Shown here piece by piece: positions 38,069 to 47,298 of a DNA stretch of 64,000 nucleotides (position 1 is the stretch's first letter; every line of letters starts with the position of its first letter). The stretch comes from Flaviramulus basaltis (GTDB lineage Bacteria; Bacteroidota; Bacteroidia; Flavobacteriales; Flavobacteriaceae), in assembly GCF_900114265.1 (NCBI RefSeq), contig NZ_FPKV01000002.1, positions 62,001-126,000 on the forward strand. The letters run 5' to 3'. Under the pieces are notes generated by a model. It worked only from the letters and a program-made list of their open reading frames with translations. It ran no database searches and had not been told where the DNA came from. A program made the translations under genes and the position numbers.

Positions 38069-39055
38069 TTATATAGTACCTAAAATTTTATCCATAACCC
38101 AACTTGTATGCAATGCGGTTAACCCTGTAGATGGATGCGAATCTTTAACTCCTGTTAAATAATCTCTCATGTTCTCTACATGATGAATTTGAATGTGTTT
38201 TGGATGTTCTATGAATAATTCTTCATTTTTCGAATCACTTTTTAAAATCACAGCATTATCATGGAATACGGAAAACTCTATGGTTCCCTTGCTTCCATAA
38301 ATGATGACTTGATCTAGATGTTCATTACAACCAAAATTCCATGTACCAGAACCTGTAATACCTTTTTTATGAATCCAACATCCTGTTACAGCATCTTTTG
38401 CTGTATAAAGGTTTTGTTGGTTTGTATTAACACCATAGGCTTCTTTAATATTTCCTAATAGATAAGTGAATAAATCGATACCGTGACTTGCTAAATCATC
38501 AAAATAACCAGCCGGAGCTATGTTAGCATCTGTTCGCCAATTATCTGTTTTTGATAAATCTATTTCACTTGGTGGTTTGCTTAAATGAGAATTAATATGT
38601 CTTACATCACCAATATAATTTTTATCAAGCCATTCTTTTACTTTTAAAAAACGAGGTAAAGAGCGTCTGTAATATGCAACAAATAGCGGTATATTTTTGT
38701 TGTTGAAAGCTTCATGAATTTCTAAAGCTTCATTATAAGTTGGTGTAATAGGTTTTTCAATACAACAAGGTTTACCTGCTTCAGCAACTTTTAAAGCATA
38801 ATGTTTGTGAGTATCTGGTGGTGTTGCGATGTAAACCGCATCAATATCTTTACTTTGAATTAACTCATCAGCATTTGTAAAATAAGTGTCTACATTATGT
38901 CTTAAAGCGTAGTCTTTAAGTTTTGTTATGTCACGTCGCATTACCGCTTTAAGTTTAAAGTTTTCAACTAGACTATATGGAGGTCCACTTTTTACCTCAG
39001 TAACATCACCACAACCAATAATTCCCCAATTAATTACTTTGTTAGTTTTCTCCAT
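38069..39055 (-). CDS. Gfo/Idh/MocA family oxidoreductase
   Basis: 328 residues. The N-terminal Rossmann domain has WGIIGCGDVTE and AVYIATPPDTH, and the central EKPITPTYNEA is the family hallmark with the catalytic Lys. The C-terminal alpha/beta domain follows. Members oxidise or reduce sugars and inositol with NAD(P). The substrate cannot be assigned, and the gene stands alone. Confidence 0.9.
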   Translation of the reverse strand: MEKTNKVINWGIIGCGDVTEVKSGPPYSLVENFKLKAVMRRDITKLKDYALRHNVDTYFTNADELIQSKDIDAVYIATPPDTHKHYALKVAEAGKPCCIEKPITPTYNEALEIHEAFNNKNIPLFVAYYRRSLPRFLKVKEWLDKNYIGDVRHINSHLSKPPSEIDLSKTDNWRTDANIAPAGYFDDLASHGIDLFTYLLGNIKEAYGVNTNQQNLYTAKDAVTGCWIHKKGITGSGTWNFGCNEHLDQVIIYGSKGTIEFSVFHDNAVILKSDSKNEELFIEHPKHIQIHHVENMRDYLTGVKDSHPSTGLTALHTSWVMDKILGTI

Positions 39056-39188
39056 ATTTATGTATCTCTAAGTTTTATCTCAAAATTATAATTTCTAAAT
39101 ATAAAAAACAGCTAATATTTTTTTAATTTTTTAAAACCCTCTTTTAAAAAATTACGTAGGTATGATTGAACCTTAAAAATTTGACAAA

Positions 39189-40220
39189 ATGAAACGATTA
39201 AACCTAATTAAAAGTTTAGCCCTATTAGCACTAATTAACCTAGCTTTCACATCATGTAGTGATGATGATAGTACTGGTATGGATGCATCTTTATCAACTT
39301 ACTTGTTTGCATCAAATAATTCTGATGGAAACGTAACAACTTATAATGTTAGCAGTATAAGTAATGTGACTTCTAAAACTTTAATAACACCATCTACTGC
39401 TGCAGATGGTATTTATTATGATAAAAATAATGATGTTGTTGTACAAGCCTCTAGATCTAATTTTAGTTTAGAAGGTTACTCTAATGTAGCATTAAGTATG
39501 GCAGGTTCTTCAATTTCTGTTGGAGTTTCTGGAAGTACAGATATGACTAGCCCACGAGAATTAGCTGTAAATGGTAATTTTTATGTAGTAGTAGATAACT
39601 CTGATCCCGATGGAGATACCAATACACCAGATGGAAGATTATTTATTTACTCTAAAAGTGGAAACAGTTTTACTTTAAGAAATGTAATTACAACAGATTT
39701 TAAATTATGGGGAATTACTTTTGATGGAGAAGATTTATATGCGATTGTAGATACAACTAATCAATTAGCAGTTTACACAAACTTTTTATCTAATATGGCA
39801 GACGCTACGTTATCTGCGTCTAAGACTATAGTTGTTGAAGGCATTGTTAGAACTCATGGCTTAACCTACGATGCCATGTCTGACACTATGGTTTTAACAG
39901 ATATTGCTTCTGCAATGAATGGACAAGATGATGGCGGTTTTCATATTATTGAAGGCTTTACATCAAAATTTAACAATACTGCAAATGGTGGAACTTTAGC
40001 TTTATCTCAACAAACACGGGTTGCAGGAAGTTCTACACTTTTAGGAAACCCTGTAGATGTTGCTTATGATAGTGCTACAAAAACTGTATTTATTGCTGAA
40101 GCCGGTAATGGCGGAGGGAGAATATTAGCCTTTAACAACATTGGTAGTGGTGGTAATATCGCACCAGTTGTTAATAATGACTTAGCCTCAGCATCATCAG
40201 TATTTTTATCTAAATATTAA
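39189..40220 (+). CDS. Propeller-type lipoprotein, possibly surface exposed
   Basis: 343 residues. Lipoprotein signal with Cys in TSCSDDDS; the acidic SDDDS after the Cys resembles the lipoprotein export signal of Bacteroidota, which directs lipoproteins to the cell surface. The rest is built of beta-propeller-like segments such as LFASNNSDGNVTTYNV, KLWGITFDGEDLYAIVD and TVFIAEAGNGGGRILAF, similar in style to NHL or lactonase folds. No catalytic site is recognised. It is monocistronic, with a good terminator. Confidence 0.8.
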   Translation: MKRLNLIKSLALLALINLAFTSCSDDDSTGMDASLSTYLFASNNSDGNVTTYNVSSISNVTSKTLITPSTAADGIYYDKNNDVVVQASRSNFSLEGYSNVALSMAGSSISVGVSGSTDMTSPRELAVNGNFYVVVDNSDPDGDTNTPDGRLFIYSKSGNSFTLRNVITTDFKLWGITFDGEDLYAIVDTTNQLAVYTNFLSNMADATLSASKTIVVEGIVRTHGLTYDAMSDTMVLTDIASAMNGQDDGGFHIIEGFTSKFNNTANGGTLALSQQTRVAGSSTLLGNPVDVAYDSATKTVFIAEAGNGGGRILAFNNIGSGGNIAPVVNNDLASASSVFLSKY

Positions 40221-40259
40221 TCGAATTAATCGCCTTTTTTGCCCCAAACAGAAAAGTAT

Positions 40260-40295
40260 AAAAAAAAGCTATCAATTTTTTGATAGCTTTTTTTT
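40260..40295. terminator. Bidirectional terminator between lipoprotein gene and yebC
   Basis: A 16-bp perfect stem with core GCTATCAA/TTGATAGC, loop TTTT, and A and T runs at the ends. It separates convergent genes. Confidence 0.9.
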
Positions 40296-40317
40296 ATGTT
40301 TTAATGTTGCTGATTTA

Positions 40318-41037
40318 TTAATCTTCACTCTCTTCCATAGTATGATATACATTTTGTACATCATCATCTTCTTCAAGTTTTTCTAAAAGTTTTTCTACAT
40401 CTTCTGCTTCTTCAGCAGTAAGTTGCTTAGTAACTTGTGGAATACGTTCAAAACCAGAAGATAATATTTCAATTTCTCTAGATTCTAATTCTGCTTGAAT
40501 AGCTCCAAAACTTTCAAAAGGGGCGTAAATTAATATACCATCATCATCGGCAAAAACTTCTTCAGCACCAAAATCTATAAATTCTAATTCTAATTCTTCA
40601 GGATCTAAACCTTCTGCATTAATTCTAAAATTACAAGTATGATCAAACATAAAAACGACAGAACCGGAAGTACCTAAACTGCCATCGCATTTATTAAAAT
40701 AACTACGCACATTGGCTACAGTTCTTGTATTATTATCGGTTGCAGTTTCAACTAAAACAGCAATTCCATGAGGTGCGTAACCTTCAAAAATCACTTCTTT
40801 ATAATCACCTTGACCTTTTTCACTTGCTTTCTTTATAGCACGCTCAACATTGTCTTTAGGCATGTTTACTGCCTTGGCATTTTGTATAACCGCTCTTAAA
40901 CGTGAATTACTGTCTGGGTCTGGACCACCTTCTTTAACAGCCATAACAATGTCTTTACCAATTCTAGTAAAGGCTTTACTCATTGCAGACCAACGTTTCA
41001 TTTTCCTTGCTTTTCTAAACTCAAAAGCTCTTCCCAT
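40318..41037 (-). CDS. YebC/PmpR family protein
   Basis: 239 residues. YebC/TACO1-family proteins help ribosomes through difficult sequences or act as transcription regulators. Signatures include MGRAFEFRKARKMKRWSAMSKAFTRIGKDI and AVNMPKDNVERAIKKASEKG in the N-terminal half, and an acidic C-terminus. MGRAFEFRKARKMKRW differs from the usual MAGHSKW start and is the form seen in Bacteroidota. A hairpin TTCCTG/CAGGAA (41051-41068) lies just upstream of its start. Confidence 0.92.
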   Translation of the reverse strand: MGRAFEFRKARKMKRWSAMSKAFTRIGKDIVMAVKEGGPDPDSNSRLRAVIQNAKAVNMPKDNVERAIKKASEKGQGDYKEVIFEGYAPHGIAVLVETATDNNTRTVANVRSYFNKCDGSLGTSGSVVFMFDHTCNFRINAEGLDPEELELEFIDFGAEEVFADDDGILIYAPFESFGAIQAELESREIEILSSGFERIPQVTKQLTAEEAEDVEKLLEKLEEDDDVQNVYHTMEESED

Positions 41038-41133
41038 AATAATATATGTTTTCCTGAAAAAACAGGAATTTTATTAAATTAAACTAAAATTTATTATTTG
41101 CGCAAAGTTAAAAACCTAGCAGTGAAAAACAAA

Positions 41134-41427
41134 TTATTCCTCATCTGGTTCTACAATAGTTTCTATAGCTTCTGCAAGTTTAAAATCTTTGTTTGTAACG
41201 CCATTGGCATCATGCGTAGATAAAGAGATAGTTAGTATATTGTAAACATTAGACCAATCTGGATGATGGTTTAAGGCTTCACACTCAAAAGCGATTCTAC
41301 TCATAGCACTAAAACAGTCTTTAAAATTTTCAAATTCAAATTCTGCGTGTATAGCGTTGTCATAATATTCCCAATCAGGAAAGTGAAGTAATTTTGCTTC
41401 TATGTCTTGTTCAGATAATTTACTCAT
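41134..41427 (-). CDS. 4a-hydroxytetrahydrobiopterin dehydratase
   Basis: 97 residues of the pterin-4a-carbinolamine dehydratase (PCD/DCoH) family, which recycles the pterin cofactor of aromatic amino acid hydroxylases. The active-site motif EALNHHPDWSNVYN is clear, as is LSTHDANGVTNKDFKLA. No phenylalanine hydroxylase gene is in the window. Confidence 0.92.
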   Translation of the reverse strand: MSKLSEQDIEAKLLHFPDWEYYDNAIHAEFEFENFKDCFSAMSRIAFECEALNHHPDWSNVYNILTISLSTHDANGVTNKDFKLAEAIETIVEPDEE

Positions 41428-41488
41428 AATATGTGGTTTTATAGGATGTAATTTTTACTAATTTAACAATTTCAAGTATTAACGGCAA

Positions 41489-42322
41489 TTATATTTTTAA
41501 CTCATTTAAAATTTCTTCGCTTACTAAATTTAAATTCTTTGGTAGTAGATTATATTTTGGCAAAACTGCTAAGTATCTATCATCGTTTGTTGTGTAAACT
41601 TGTTTTAATAGAACCTTATCTTCTAAATTTAGAGCTTTGATTATTTCTTTAACAAAATCGTCATGATGCACCAAATCACTACTTCCTAAATGAAATATAC
41701 CTGATTTATTTCGATTAATAATGTAATGAATTTGCTGTGTTACTTTACTATCTGTAGTCACATTCATTATTAAATTAGGAAAAACTTCGGTAGGCGTTTT
41801 TTCTTTTACATTTTGAAGAATTTCTAAAATTCGAGGAGATTGTGTTCCAAAAACCATAGGAAGTCTTAAAATAGCCACTTGTTTTTTAGGCAAGCGCAAT
41901 AGCATATTTTCTATTTTTATTTTGAAATGTCCATAAACACTATTACTGTATGTTTTGTCTTGCTCGTAACTTGGGTATTTGCTATAAGCATCAAAAACAT
42001 TGGCAGATGAAAGAAAAATAAGCTTTGTTTTATTTGATAGTAAATATTCTGCTAGATGTTGATGAAGGAGTACTTGTTTTGAAAAATCTCCACGAAGTGT
42101 CGAAATTATAATAGTTGGTTTTACAATATCTAGAATTTCAAAAACATCATCTTCTTCAAAGTTAAACTGAAAAAAGTGTTTATTTTTTTCTAGAGCTTTA
42201 TTACTAATATTATAGGTTCCAAATGTTCTAAAATAGGAGCAGAGTTCTTTATAAATAGCACTGCCTAGAAAACCACTGGCTCCTAAAATTAATATGCTAT
42301 GTTTGTCTTCTCGCTTAATCAT
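41489..42322 (-). CDS. NAD-dependent epimerase/reductase (RmlD-like SDR)
   Basis: 277 residues with an N-terminal GASGFLGS NAD-binding motif and a later short-chain-dehydrogenase pattern (VYGHFKIKIENMLL, with Tyr and Lys) resembling RmlD/dTDP-dehydrorhamnose reductases. The substrate is unknown. It starts 24 bases downstream of the glutaminase gene and may be in its operon. Confidence 0.82.
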   Translation of the reverse strand: MIKREDKHSILILGASGFLGSAIYKELCSYFRTFGTYNISNKALEKNKHFFQFNFEEDDVFEILDIVKPTIIISTLRGDFSKQVLLHQHLAEYLLSNKTKLIFLSSANVFDAYSKYPSYEQDKTYSNSVYGHFKIKIENMLLRLPKKQVAILRLPMVFGTQSPRILEILQNVKEKTPTEVFPNLIMNVTTDSKVTQQIHYIINRNKSGIFHLGSSDLVHHDDFVKEIIKALNLEDKVLLKQVYTTNDDRYLAVLPKYNLLPKNLNLVSEEILNELKI

Positions 42323-42346
42323 AAATTATTTTTTAAACTAAAGACA

Positions 42347-43261
42347 CTAAAAAATAGAAAGTTTTGTTTTTGTTGTAAACTGTTCTAATGCCAGCATGCC
42401 TAATTTAGAATTCCCTTTTATATTTAAACCTGGCGACCATGTAGAAATCACAAATTTTTCTGGTAAAAGCGCTACAATACCACCGCCAACACCACTTTTT
42501 CCTGGTAAACCAACTTCAAATGCAAATTCTCCAGCTTCATCATAAAAGCCACAAGTTAACATTAATGCATTAATACGTTTAACTTGCTGTTCTGTAATAT
42601 GTAATTTGTTTTTTAAACATTTTCCTTTATTAGCAAATAAGTAAAAAGCTTTAGAAAGTTGGCTACAAGTCATTTCTATTGAGCATTGATGAAAGTAAAA
42701 ATCTAAAACATCTTCTACTGGGTTATTTAAATTTTTGAAGGATTTTAAAAGATTAGCTGCTGCATAATTTTTAAAACCGGTTACTTTTTCTGAATGTGCT
42801 ACGGCTTTGTTAAAGTTTATAGTATTATCACCTGTAAGCTCTCTAACGTAGTTTAAGAAATCTTCTTTAGGATTTTTTAAATTTGAAATAAGCACATCTG
42901 CAATTACAATTGCTCCAGAGTTAATTAATGGATTTCTAGGAATACCGTTTTCAATTTCTAATAACGATAGAAAATTAAATGGGTTTCCGCTAGGTTCAAC
43001 ATCAATGCGTTCCCAGATATCTTCACCTATAAGTGACATCGCTTTTGAGAGTGCTAAAACTTTTGAAATACTTTGAATAGAAAATGGTTTATTATAATCG
43101 CCAACACCGTATTCTTTCCCATCGGATGTTCTTAAATGAATTCCTAAATTACCTTTATCAATATGGGCCAATTCCGGAATGTAAGTAGCTACTTTACCTT
43201 TATCATCAGCATTTATCGCATCGTGATAAATAGTTTCTAGTACAGCTTGAAAATTATGCAT
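42347..43261 (-). CDS. glsA: Glutaminase A
   Basis: 304 residues of the beta-lactamase-like glutaminase family. Catalytic Ser-Lys is in FSIQSISKVL, with conserved EPSGNPFN, NPLINSGAI and GLPGKSGVGGG. It hydrolyses glutamine to glutamate and ammonia. It lies 4 bases downstream of gcvT, so the two are probably cotranscribed. Confidence 0.93.
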   Translation of the reverse strand: MHNFQAVLETIYHDAINADDKGKVATYIPELAHIDKGNLGIHLRTSDGKEYGVGDYNKPFSIQSISKVLALSKAMSLIGEDIWERIDVEPSGNPFNFLSLLEIENGIPRNPLINSGAIVIADVLISNLKNPKEDFLNYVRELTGDNTINFNKAVAHSEKVTGFKNYAAANLLKSFKNLNNPVEDVLDFYFHQCSIEMTCSQLSKAFYLFANKGKCLKNKLHITEQQVKRINALMLTCGFYDEAGEFAFEVGLPGKSGVGGGIVALLPEKFVISTWSPGLNIKGNSKLGMLALEQFTTKTKLSIF

Positions 43262-43265
43262 ATAA

Positions 43266-44345
43266 TTATTTATAAAAAGGTAATTTTATTACCGTAGCAG
43301 GAACTGCATTTTTACGTATTTGAATATTGATTTTACTATTTACTTCTGCAAAAACAGTAGGAACATAACCTAAACCGATCCCTTTTCCTAAGCTAGGAGA
43401 CATAGTACCCGATGTAACTACACCAATTGTTTTTCCGTTACCATCAACAATATCATAACCATGACGCGGAATACCACGTTCGTCTAATTCAAAAGCAATA
43501 AGTTTACGTTGAGAACCATGTTCTTTTTCAGCTTTTAAAGCTTCAGAATTCGTGAAATCTTTAGTAAATTTTGTTATCCAACCTAAACCAGCTTCAATAG
43601 GCGAGGTGGTGTCATCAATATCGTTTCCGTAAAGGCAATATCCCATTTCTAAACGTAATGTATCGCGAGCTGCTAAACCAATAGGTTTAATACCAAAATC
43701 TGCACCAGCTTCTAAAACCTTGTCCCAAATTTGTTTGACTTCGCTGTTTTTACAATAAATTTCAAAACCACCACTACCAGTATATCCAGTTGCAGAAATG
43801 ATCACATAATCTATACCCGCAAAATCGCCAACAACAAAATTGTAGAATTTAATTTCTGATAAATCATGACTTGTTAAACTTTGCATCGCTTCAATGGCTT
43901 TAGGACCTTGAATGGCAAGTAGTGAATAATCTTCACTTAAATCACGCATGTTTGCACCAACATCATTTTTAGATGTTATCCAATTCCAATCTTTTTCTAT
44001 GTTACCAGCATTAACAACTAATAAATATTGTTCTTCTTTTAATTTATAAATAATTAAATCGTCTACAATACCACCATCATCATTAGGTAAGCAACTATAT
44101 TGTGCTTTCCCAATGGTTAATTTTGAAGCATCATTACTTGATATTTTTTGTATTAACTCTAAAGCATGTTCTCCTTCAATTAAAAATTCACCCATGTGAG
44201 ATACATCAAACATACCAACAGCTTTTCTAACAGTTTCGTGCTCGATATTTACACCTTCATATTGTACAGGCATATTGTAGCCTGCAAAAGGGACTATTTT
44301 TGCTCCAAGAGCTTTGTGAGTTGTTGTTAAAGCAGTATTTTTCAT
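43266..44345 (-). CDS. gcvT: Glycine cleavage system T protein (aminomethyltransferase)
   Basis: 359 residues. T-protein transfers the methylene group from the H-protein-bound intermediate to tetrahydrofolate, releasing ammonia. [10 protein letters not shown], the folate-binding [14 protein letters not shown], and the C-terminal [21 protein letters not shown] are family signatures. gcvH and gcvP are not in this window, as is common in Bacteroidota. A perfect 17-bp palindrome and a -7 promoter element lie just upstream. Confidence 0.95.
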   Translation of the reverse strand: MKNTALTTTHKALGAKIVPFAGYNMPVQYEGVNIEHETVRKAVGMFDVSHMGEFLIEGEHALELIQKISSNDASKLTIGKAQYSCLPNDDGGIVDDLIIYKLKEEQYLLVVNAGNIEKDWNWITSKNDVGANMRDLSEDYSLLAIQGPKAIEAMQSLTSHDLSEIKFYNFVVGDFAGIDYVIISATGYTGSGGFEIYCKNSEVKQIWDKVLEAGADFGIKPIGLAARDTLRLEMGYCLYGNDIDDTTSPIEAGLGWITKFTKDFTNSEALKAEKEHGSQRKLIAFELDERGIPRHGYDIVDGNGKTIGVVTSGTMSPSLGKGIGLGYVPTVFAEVNSKINIQIRKNAVPATVIKLPFYK

Positions 44346-44353
44346 GTACTAAA

Positions 44354-44370
44354 TATTCAAAATTTGAATA
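44354..44370 (-). promoter_or_regulatory. 17-bp palindrome at the gcvT 5' end
   Basis: TATTCAAA-A-TTTGAATA forms 8-bp arms around one base, 8 bases from the gcvT ATG. It could be an operator or an RNA hairpin. Role inferred only. Confidence 0.5.
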
Positions 44371-44371
44371 G

Positions 44372-44379
44372 CAAATGTA
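44372..44379 (-). promoter_or_regulatory. Candidate -7 element for gcvT
   Basis: On the minus strand TACATTTG fits TAnnTTTG, directly upstream of the palindrome. No convincing TTG was seen at -33. Confidence 0.35.
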
Positions 44380-44684
44380 TTGAAATTTTATAGAAAATGC
44401 TTTTACTGAAAGTTTAAAAGGTTTGTTAAACTTTTTGTTGATTGTAGAGTTAAATTTTAGGTTTTAATTAATGTATTTGTTTTTTTTAAGTTGAAGCTAG
44501 AAAACGAGTAAAAAGGTTTGTTTAGGCTAAAACTTGCATGTTATATCCAGCTTATTTTTATTTAATAAATCGATATGTTTTTCTTTTTGTAATTGTGTTA
44601 ATAGTTAAAAGCAGTTAATAGATTTTTTCATAAATACAATTACCTGCAATTCTGTGAATTATAATTAATTAATGTTCTCTGCTT
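44380..44684. other. Intergenic region between CE15-like gene and gcvT
   Basis: About 300 bases of AT-rich sequence without a supported coding region, RNA gene or terminator. Both flanking genes read leftward, so it is the tail of the esterase transcript plus gcvT upstream DNA. Confidence 0.4.
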
Positions 44685-45935
44685 TTAATTTTGTTTTATG
44701 AAAATAGGGTTCCCAGTTCCCCACCAATTATACCATTGTGCATAATCTACATCTTCAAACGGGTGTATTTGAACATTTGTATTTACATCTTTATTGCCAA
44801 GTAGAAACTTTGCTACAAAAGCTTCTACTTCTGGTTTTTGACTGTCTGGTAAAGCGCAGTGATTATGTCCTGCAACTATTGAAAACCCAAATCTATCTCC
44901 AATACCAAAAGTTTTCCAAACTTCATGTGCTGCTCTTGATGATACATAACCAGATTCATCAGCTAACCATTCATAATCTGGGTTTCCTAGAATTAACAAT
45001 GCACGTGGTGCTACCATTGCCATGAGTTCATGATGGTCGAATGGTAATTTTGGAACAGAATTGGAGAATTTAAATAAATCTTCAATAAACCAAGCATGAC
45101 TTGTTCGACCTAATGTTTCGACATTACCTAAAGTTTCTGAGACACGCCATGAAGCAGCACCACCGCCACCAGATTCTTGAGCTATTGTAAGCGCAATACG
45201 TTCATCAAAAGCACCAGCAAAAAGTGCCATTTTTCCAGCAAACGAACAACCGGTTACAGCTATATGTTTTAGGTCTATATTCAAATCATTAGAAACGAGT
45301 TCTAAACCATCTATTATTCTGCTAACACCCCAGGACCAAGCACTATAAGCTCCAAAATATTCAAGTTCTGGGTAAAGTTTGTTAATAGGCTCGTTGCCTC
45401 GTGTTTGCGTGTGAGACATTACCTGAGTAAAGTTAAAGGTAATTTGTGCTATATTTCGACTAGAGAAAATATCTTCTGGTAAACTTCCCGAACCACGACC
45501 AACACCTATAACAGCAGGAAAAGGACCGTTTCCATTAGGAAGAAGAATATGAGATGTTAGTGTAAGTGTATTTCCATTTACGGTTACATTTACGGTAAGT
45601 GTGTCATTTGAAAAACTAGCAGTAATGTTTTCAGGTCGATTTGGTTTTTCACCAATTTCATAATACTCAATTTCTGCTTTAATTTCTAATCGTCTGCATT
45701 TCCAATCTTCAAATTTAGTTGAGCGACCACTTTTATTAGACCACTCAAACGGATCTGTTAAAGGATTAATTATAGGAAGTTCCTCAATATTTGATAAAAT
45801 AGGTTCAGAGCAATTTATACCTGTATTCTCTAAATTATAAACTAAAGGAATGTTTTGAGCAGAAGATGTGACCACAAAAAAAATAGATAATAAAAGAAAT
45901 AGCACTGTTGGTTTAATATTTAGTTTGGTTGTCAT
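44685..45935 (-). CDS. Glucuronoyl esterase-like alpha/beta hydrolase (CE15-like)
   Basis: 416 residues with a signal peptide cleaved near SSAQ (about residue 27). The catalytic domain resembles carbohydrate esterase family 15: VTGCSFAGKMALFAGAFDERI with nucleophile Ser231, KLPFDHHELMA, LGNPDYEWL and AGHNHCALP with the catalytic His. CE15 enzymes cleave lignin-glucuronoxylan esters. The residue after the nucleophile is Phe232 where CE15 members normally have Arg (GCSRxGK), so activity may differ. A GH5 gene lies 1.4 kb away, supporting plant or algal polysaccharide use. Confidence 0.82.
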   Translation of the reverse strand: MTTKLNIKPTVLFLLLSIFFVVTSSAQNIPLVYNLENTGINCSEPILSNIEELPIINPLTDPFEWSNKSGRSTKFEDWKCRRLEIKAEIEYYEIGEKPNRPENITASFSNDTLTVNVTVNGNTLTLTSHILLPNGNGPFPAVIGVGRGSGSLPEDIFSSRNIAQITFNFTQVMSHTQTRGNEPINKLYPELEYFGAYSAWSWGVSRIIDGLELVSNDLNIDLKHIAVTGCSFAGKMALFAGAFDERIALTIAQESGGGGAASWRVSETLGNVETLGRTSHAWFIEDLFKFSNSVPKLPFDHHELMAMVAPRALLILGNPDYEWLADESGYVSSRAAHEVWKTFGIGDRFGFSIVAGHNHCALPDSQKPEVEAFVAKFLLGNKDVNTNVQIHPFEDVDYAQWYNWWGTGNPIFIKQN

Positions 45936-46047
45936 GTTTTGGTTTAATTGGTTGGTTTTAAGGATATTTTATGTTTAATAACTAAATTAGCAAAAAGGAA
46001 TGAAGTAAATAAAAAACTTGAGGATTTTTCTAAAAGGTTTTAAGTAA

Positions 46048-46605
46048 TTAATTATAGCTATTAATATTAATAGCTTTAATTTCTGCTATTACTTTGTCTG
46101 TTTTATTTTTCAATTCCATTTCTCCATCTATTTTCAAAACCTTACAATTGAGTAATTCAATCCAATTGTTATGTATATTTAGAGACCTGCCATCAAAGTT
46201 TGGGTTTTCATATTGGTTGGCCCATTCTAAAAAAGCATTTGAGTCATGCATTATTTTTTTGTCTGTTAATAGTTTATCACCGTAACGTTCAATTTCTCGT
46301 TTTTTAAGACGTTTTATTCTTTTATTATTGTTTAAACGAATAAATACAGCTAAATCGAATACTGTTTCCCATTCTTTCCCCCAACTTACCAAAGAACCGG
46401 TAACTATAATATTTTTGAACTTTTCAAAATCAGTTTTTAAGTTTTTATTTCTTTCTACAAATGATATTTTTTCTTGAAAAGGAGGATCAGTTTGTTTCCA
46501 ATAATAGTTATCAACATCCAAATGAATGAAATCTGTCATTTTTCCAACTTCTTTTCCTAATGTTGTTGTTCCGGAACCCGATGCTCCAAATATTAAAATT
46601 TTCAT
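46048..46605 (-). CDS. P-loop kinase, adenylate-kinase-like
   Basis: 185 residues. Walker A GASGSGTTTLGK (residues 7-18), then HLDVDNYYWKQTDPPF, and a basic lid region NNKRIKRLKKREIERYG. It looks like the small AAA/adenylate-kinase-related kinases of unknown substrate (FlaR-like). GSGTTT has Thr where GKT is usual. It stands alone. Confidence 0.82.
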   Translation of the reverse strand: MKILIFGASGSGTTTLGKEVGKMTDFIHLDVDNYYWKQTDPPFQEKISFVERNKNLKTDFEKFKNIIVTGSLVSWGKEWETVFDLAVFIRLNNNKRIKRLKKREIERYGDKLLTDKKIMHDSNAFLEWANQYENPNFDGRSLNIHNNWIELLNCKVLKIDGEMELKNKTDKVIAEIKAININSYN

Positions 46606-47046
46606 TTCAAATAAATATTTTTTTACTCTAGAAGATTACTTCTAATATTTATGCATGATAATAGTTACGCATTTCATCATATAACTTTTAAATATGCATA
46701 TAAATAAAGGCTACTATTAAGTTTATTAGCATACTTGCTCTCATATAAAATCAATATATGGTTCATTAAATGTACTTATTCTTAAATTAAGTTCAATTTA
46801 TCCGAAATTTATATTTATTGTATGATTTTTATCTGCTTTAAATTTTGACAAATTGTATGGATAACTCACAATGTTTTGTCGAGAATATTATCAATAAGTA
46901 TATAATATTCTAAGAAGGTGTTTTTTTATATTTCGTCATTCAATGAATTTATCTAAATAGAGATGCATTTTGATGAATTACTTATAAAACAAACAACAAT
47001 TATCTAAAAAAATGCCGAAGTAGTTTATTATAAAAAGAAATAGAAT
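46606..47046. other. Gene-poor AT-rich intergenic region
   Basis: No supported coding sequence, RNA gene, terminator or long repeat was seen in this 441-base stretch. It must contain the promoter of the kinase gene on the minus strand. Confidence 0.45.
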
Positions 47047-47280
47047 TTATTTCTTATACTTTATAAGCGCAAATAATGACACTAGGGCCCAAACACTTTC
47101 TAAAACAATAAAAGGCCAATAGTTTAAAAATATTGATGCCAAACAAGCCATTGAAGCTCCAATAAGGTTTAGCAAAATAAAAACTAAATGCTTATTTGAA
47201 ACTTTGCCACTAACATTTAAAACATAGGCTAGAAGTATTTGAAAAACACCCAAGAAACCAATCCAATCTGTTGAAGTCAT
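47047..47280 (-). CDS. Small membrane protein (CBU_0592-like)
   Basis: 77 residues that are nearly all membrane: three hydrophobic segments (about 8-23, 30-50, 53-73). The pattern DWIGFLGVFQILLAYVLN and NLIGASMACLASIFL resembles the CBU_0592-like domain found in small Bacteroidota membrane proteins. The function is unknown. It lies 18 bases downstream of the GH5 gene. Confidence 0.75.
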   Translation of the reverse strand: MTSTDWIGFLGVFQILLAYVLNVSGKVSNKHLVFILLNLIGASMACLASIFLNYWPFIVLESVWALVSLFALIKYKK

Positions 47281-47298
47281 AGATTTATAATCTTATTT

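Noticed and set aside
41051-41068. TTCCTG/CAGGAA hairpin as terminator
   Set aside because: No T run on either strand that would fit termination of phhB; noted only as a 5' hairpin of yebC.
44346-44684. Glycine riboswitch before gcvT
   Set aside because: No conserved riboswitch core was recognised; the gap upstream of gcvT is AT-rich, with only a 17-bp palindrome.
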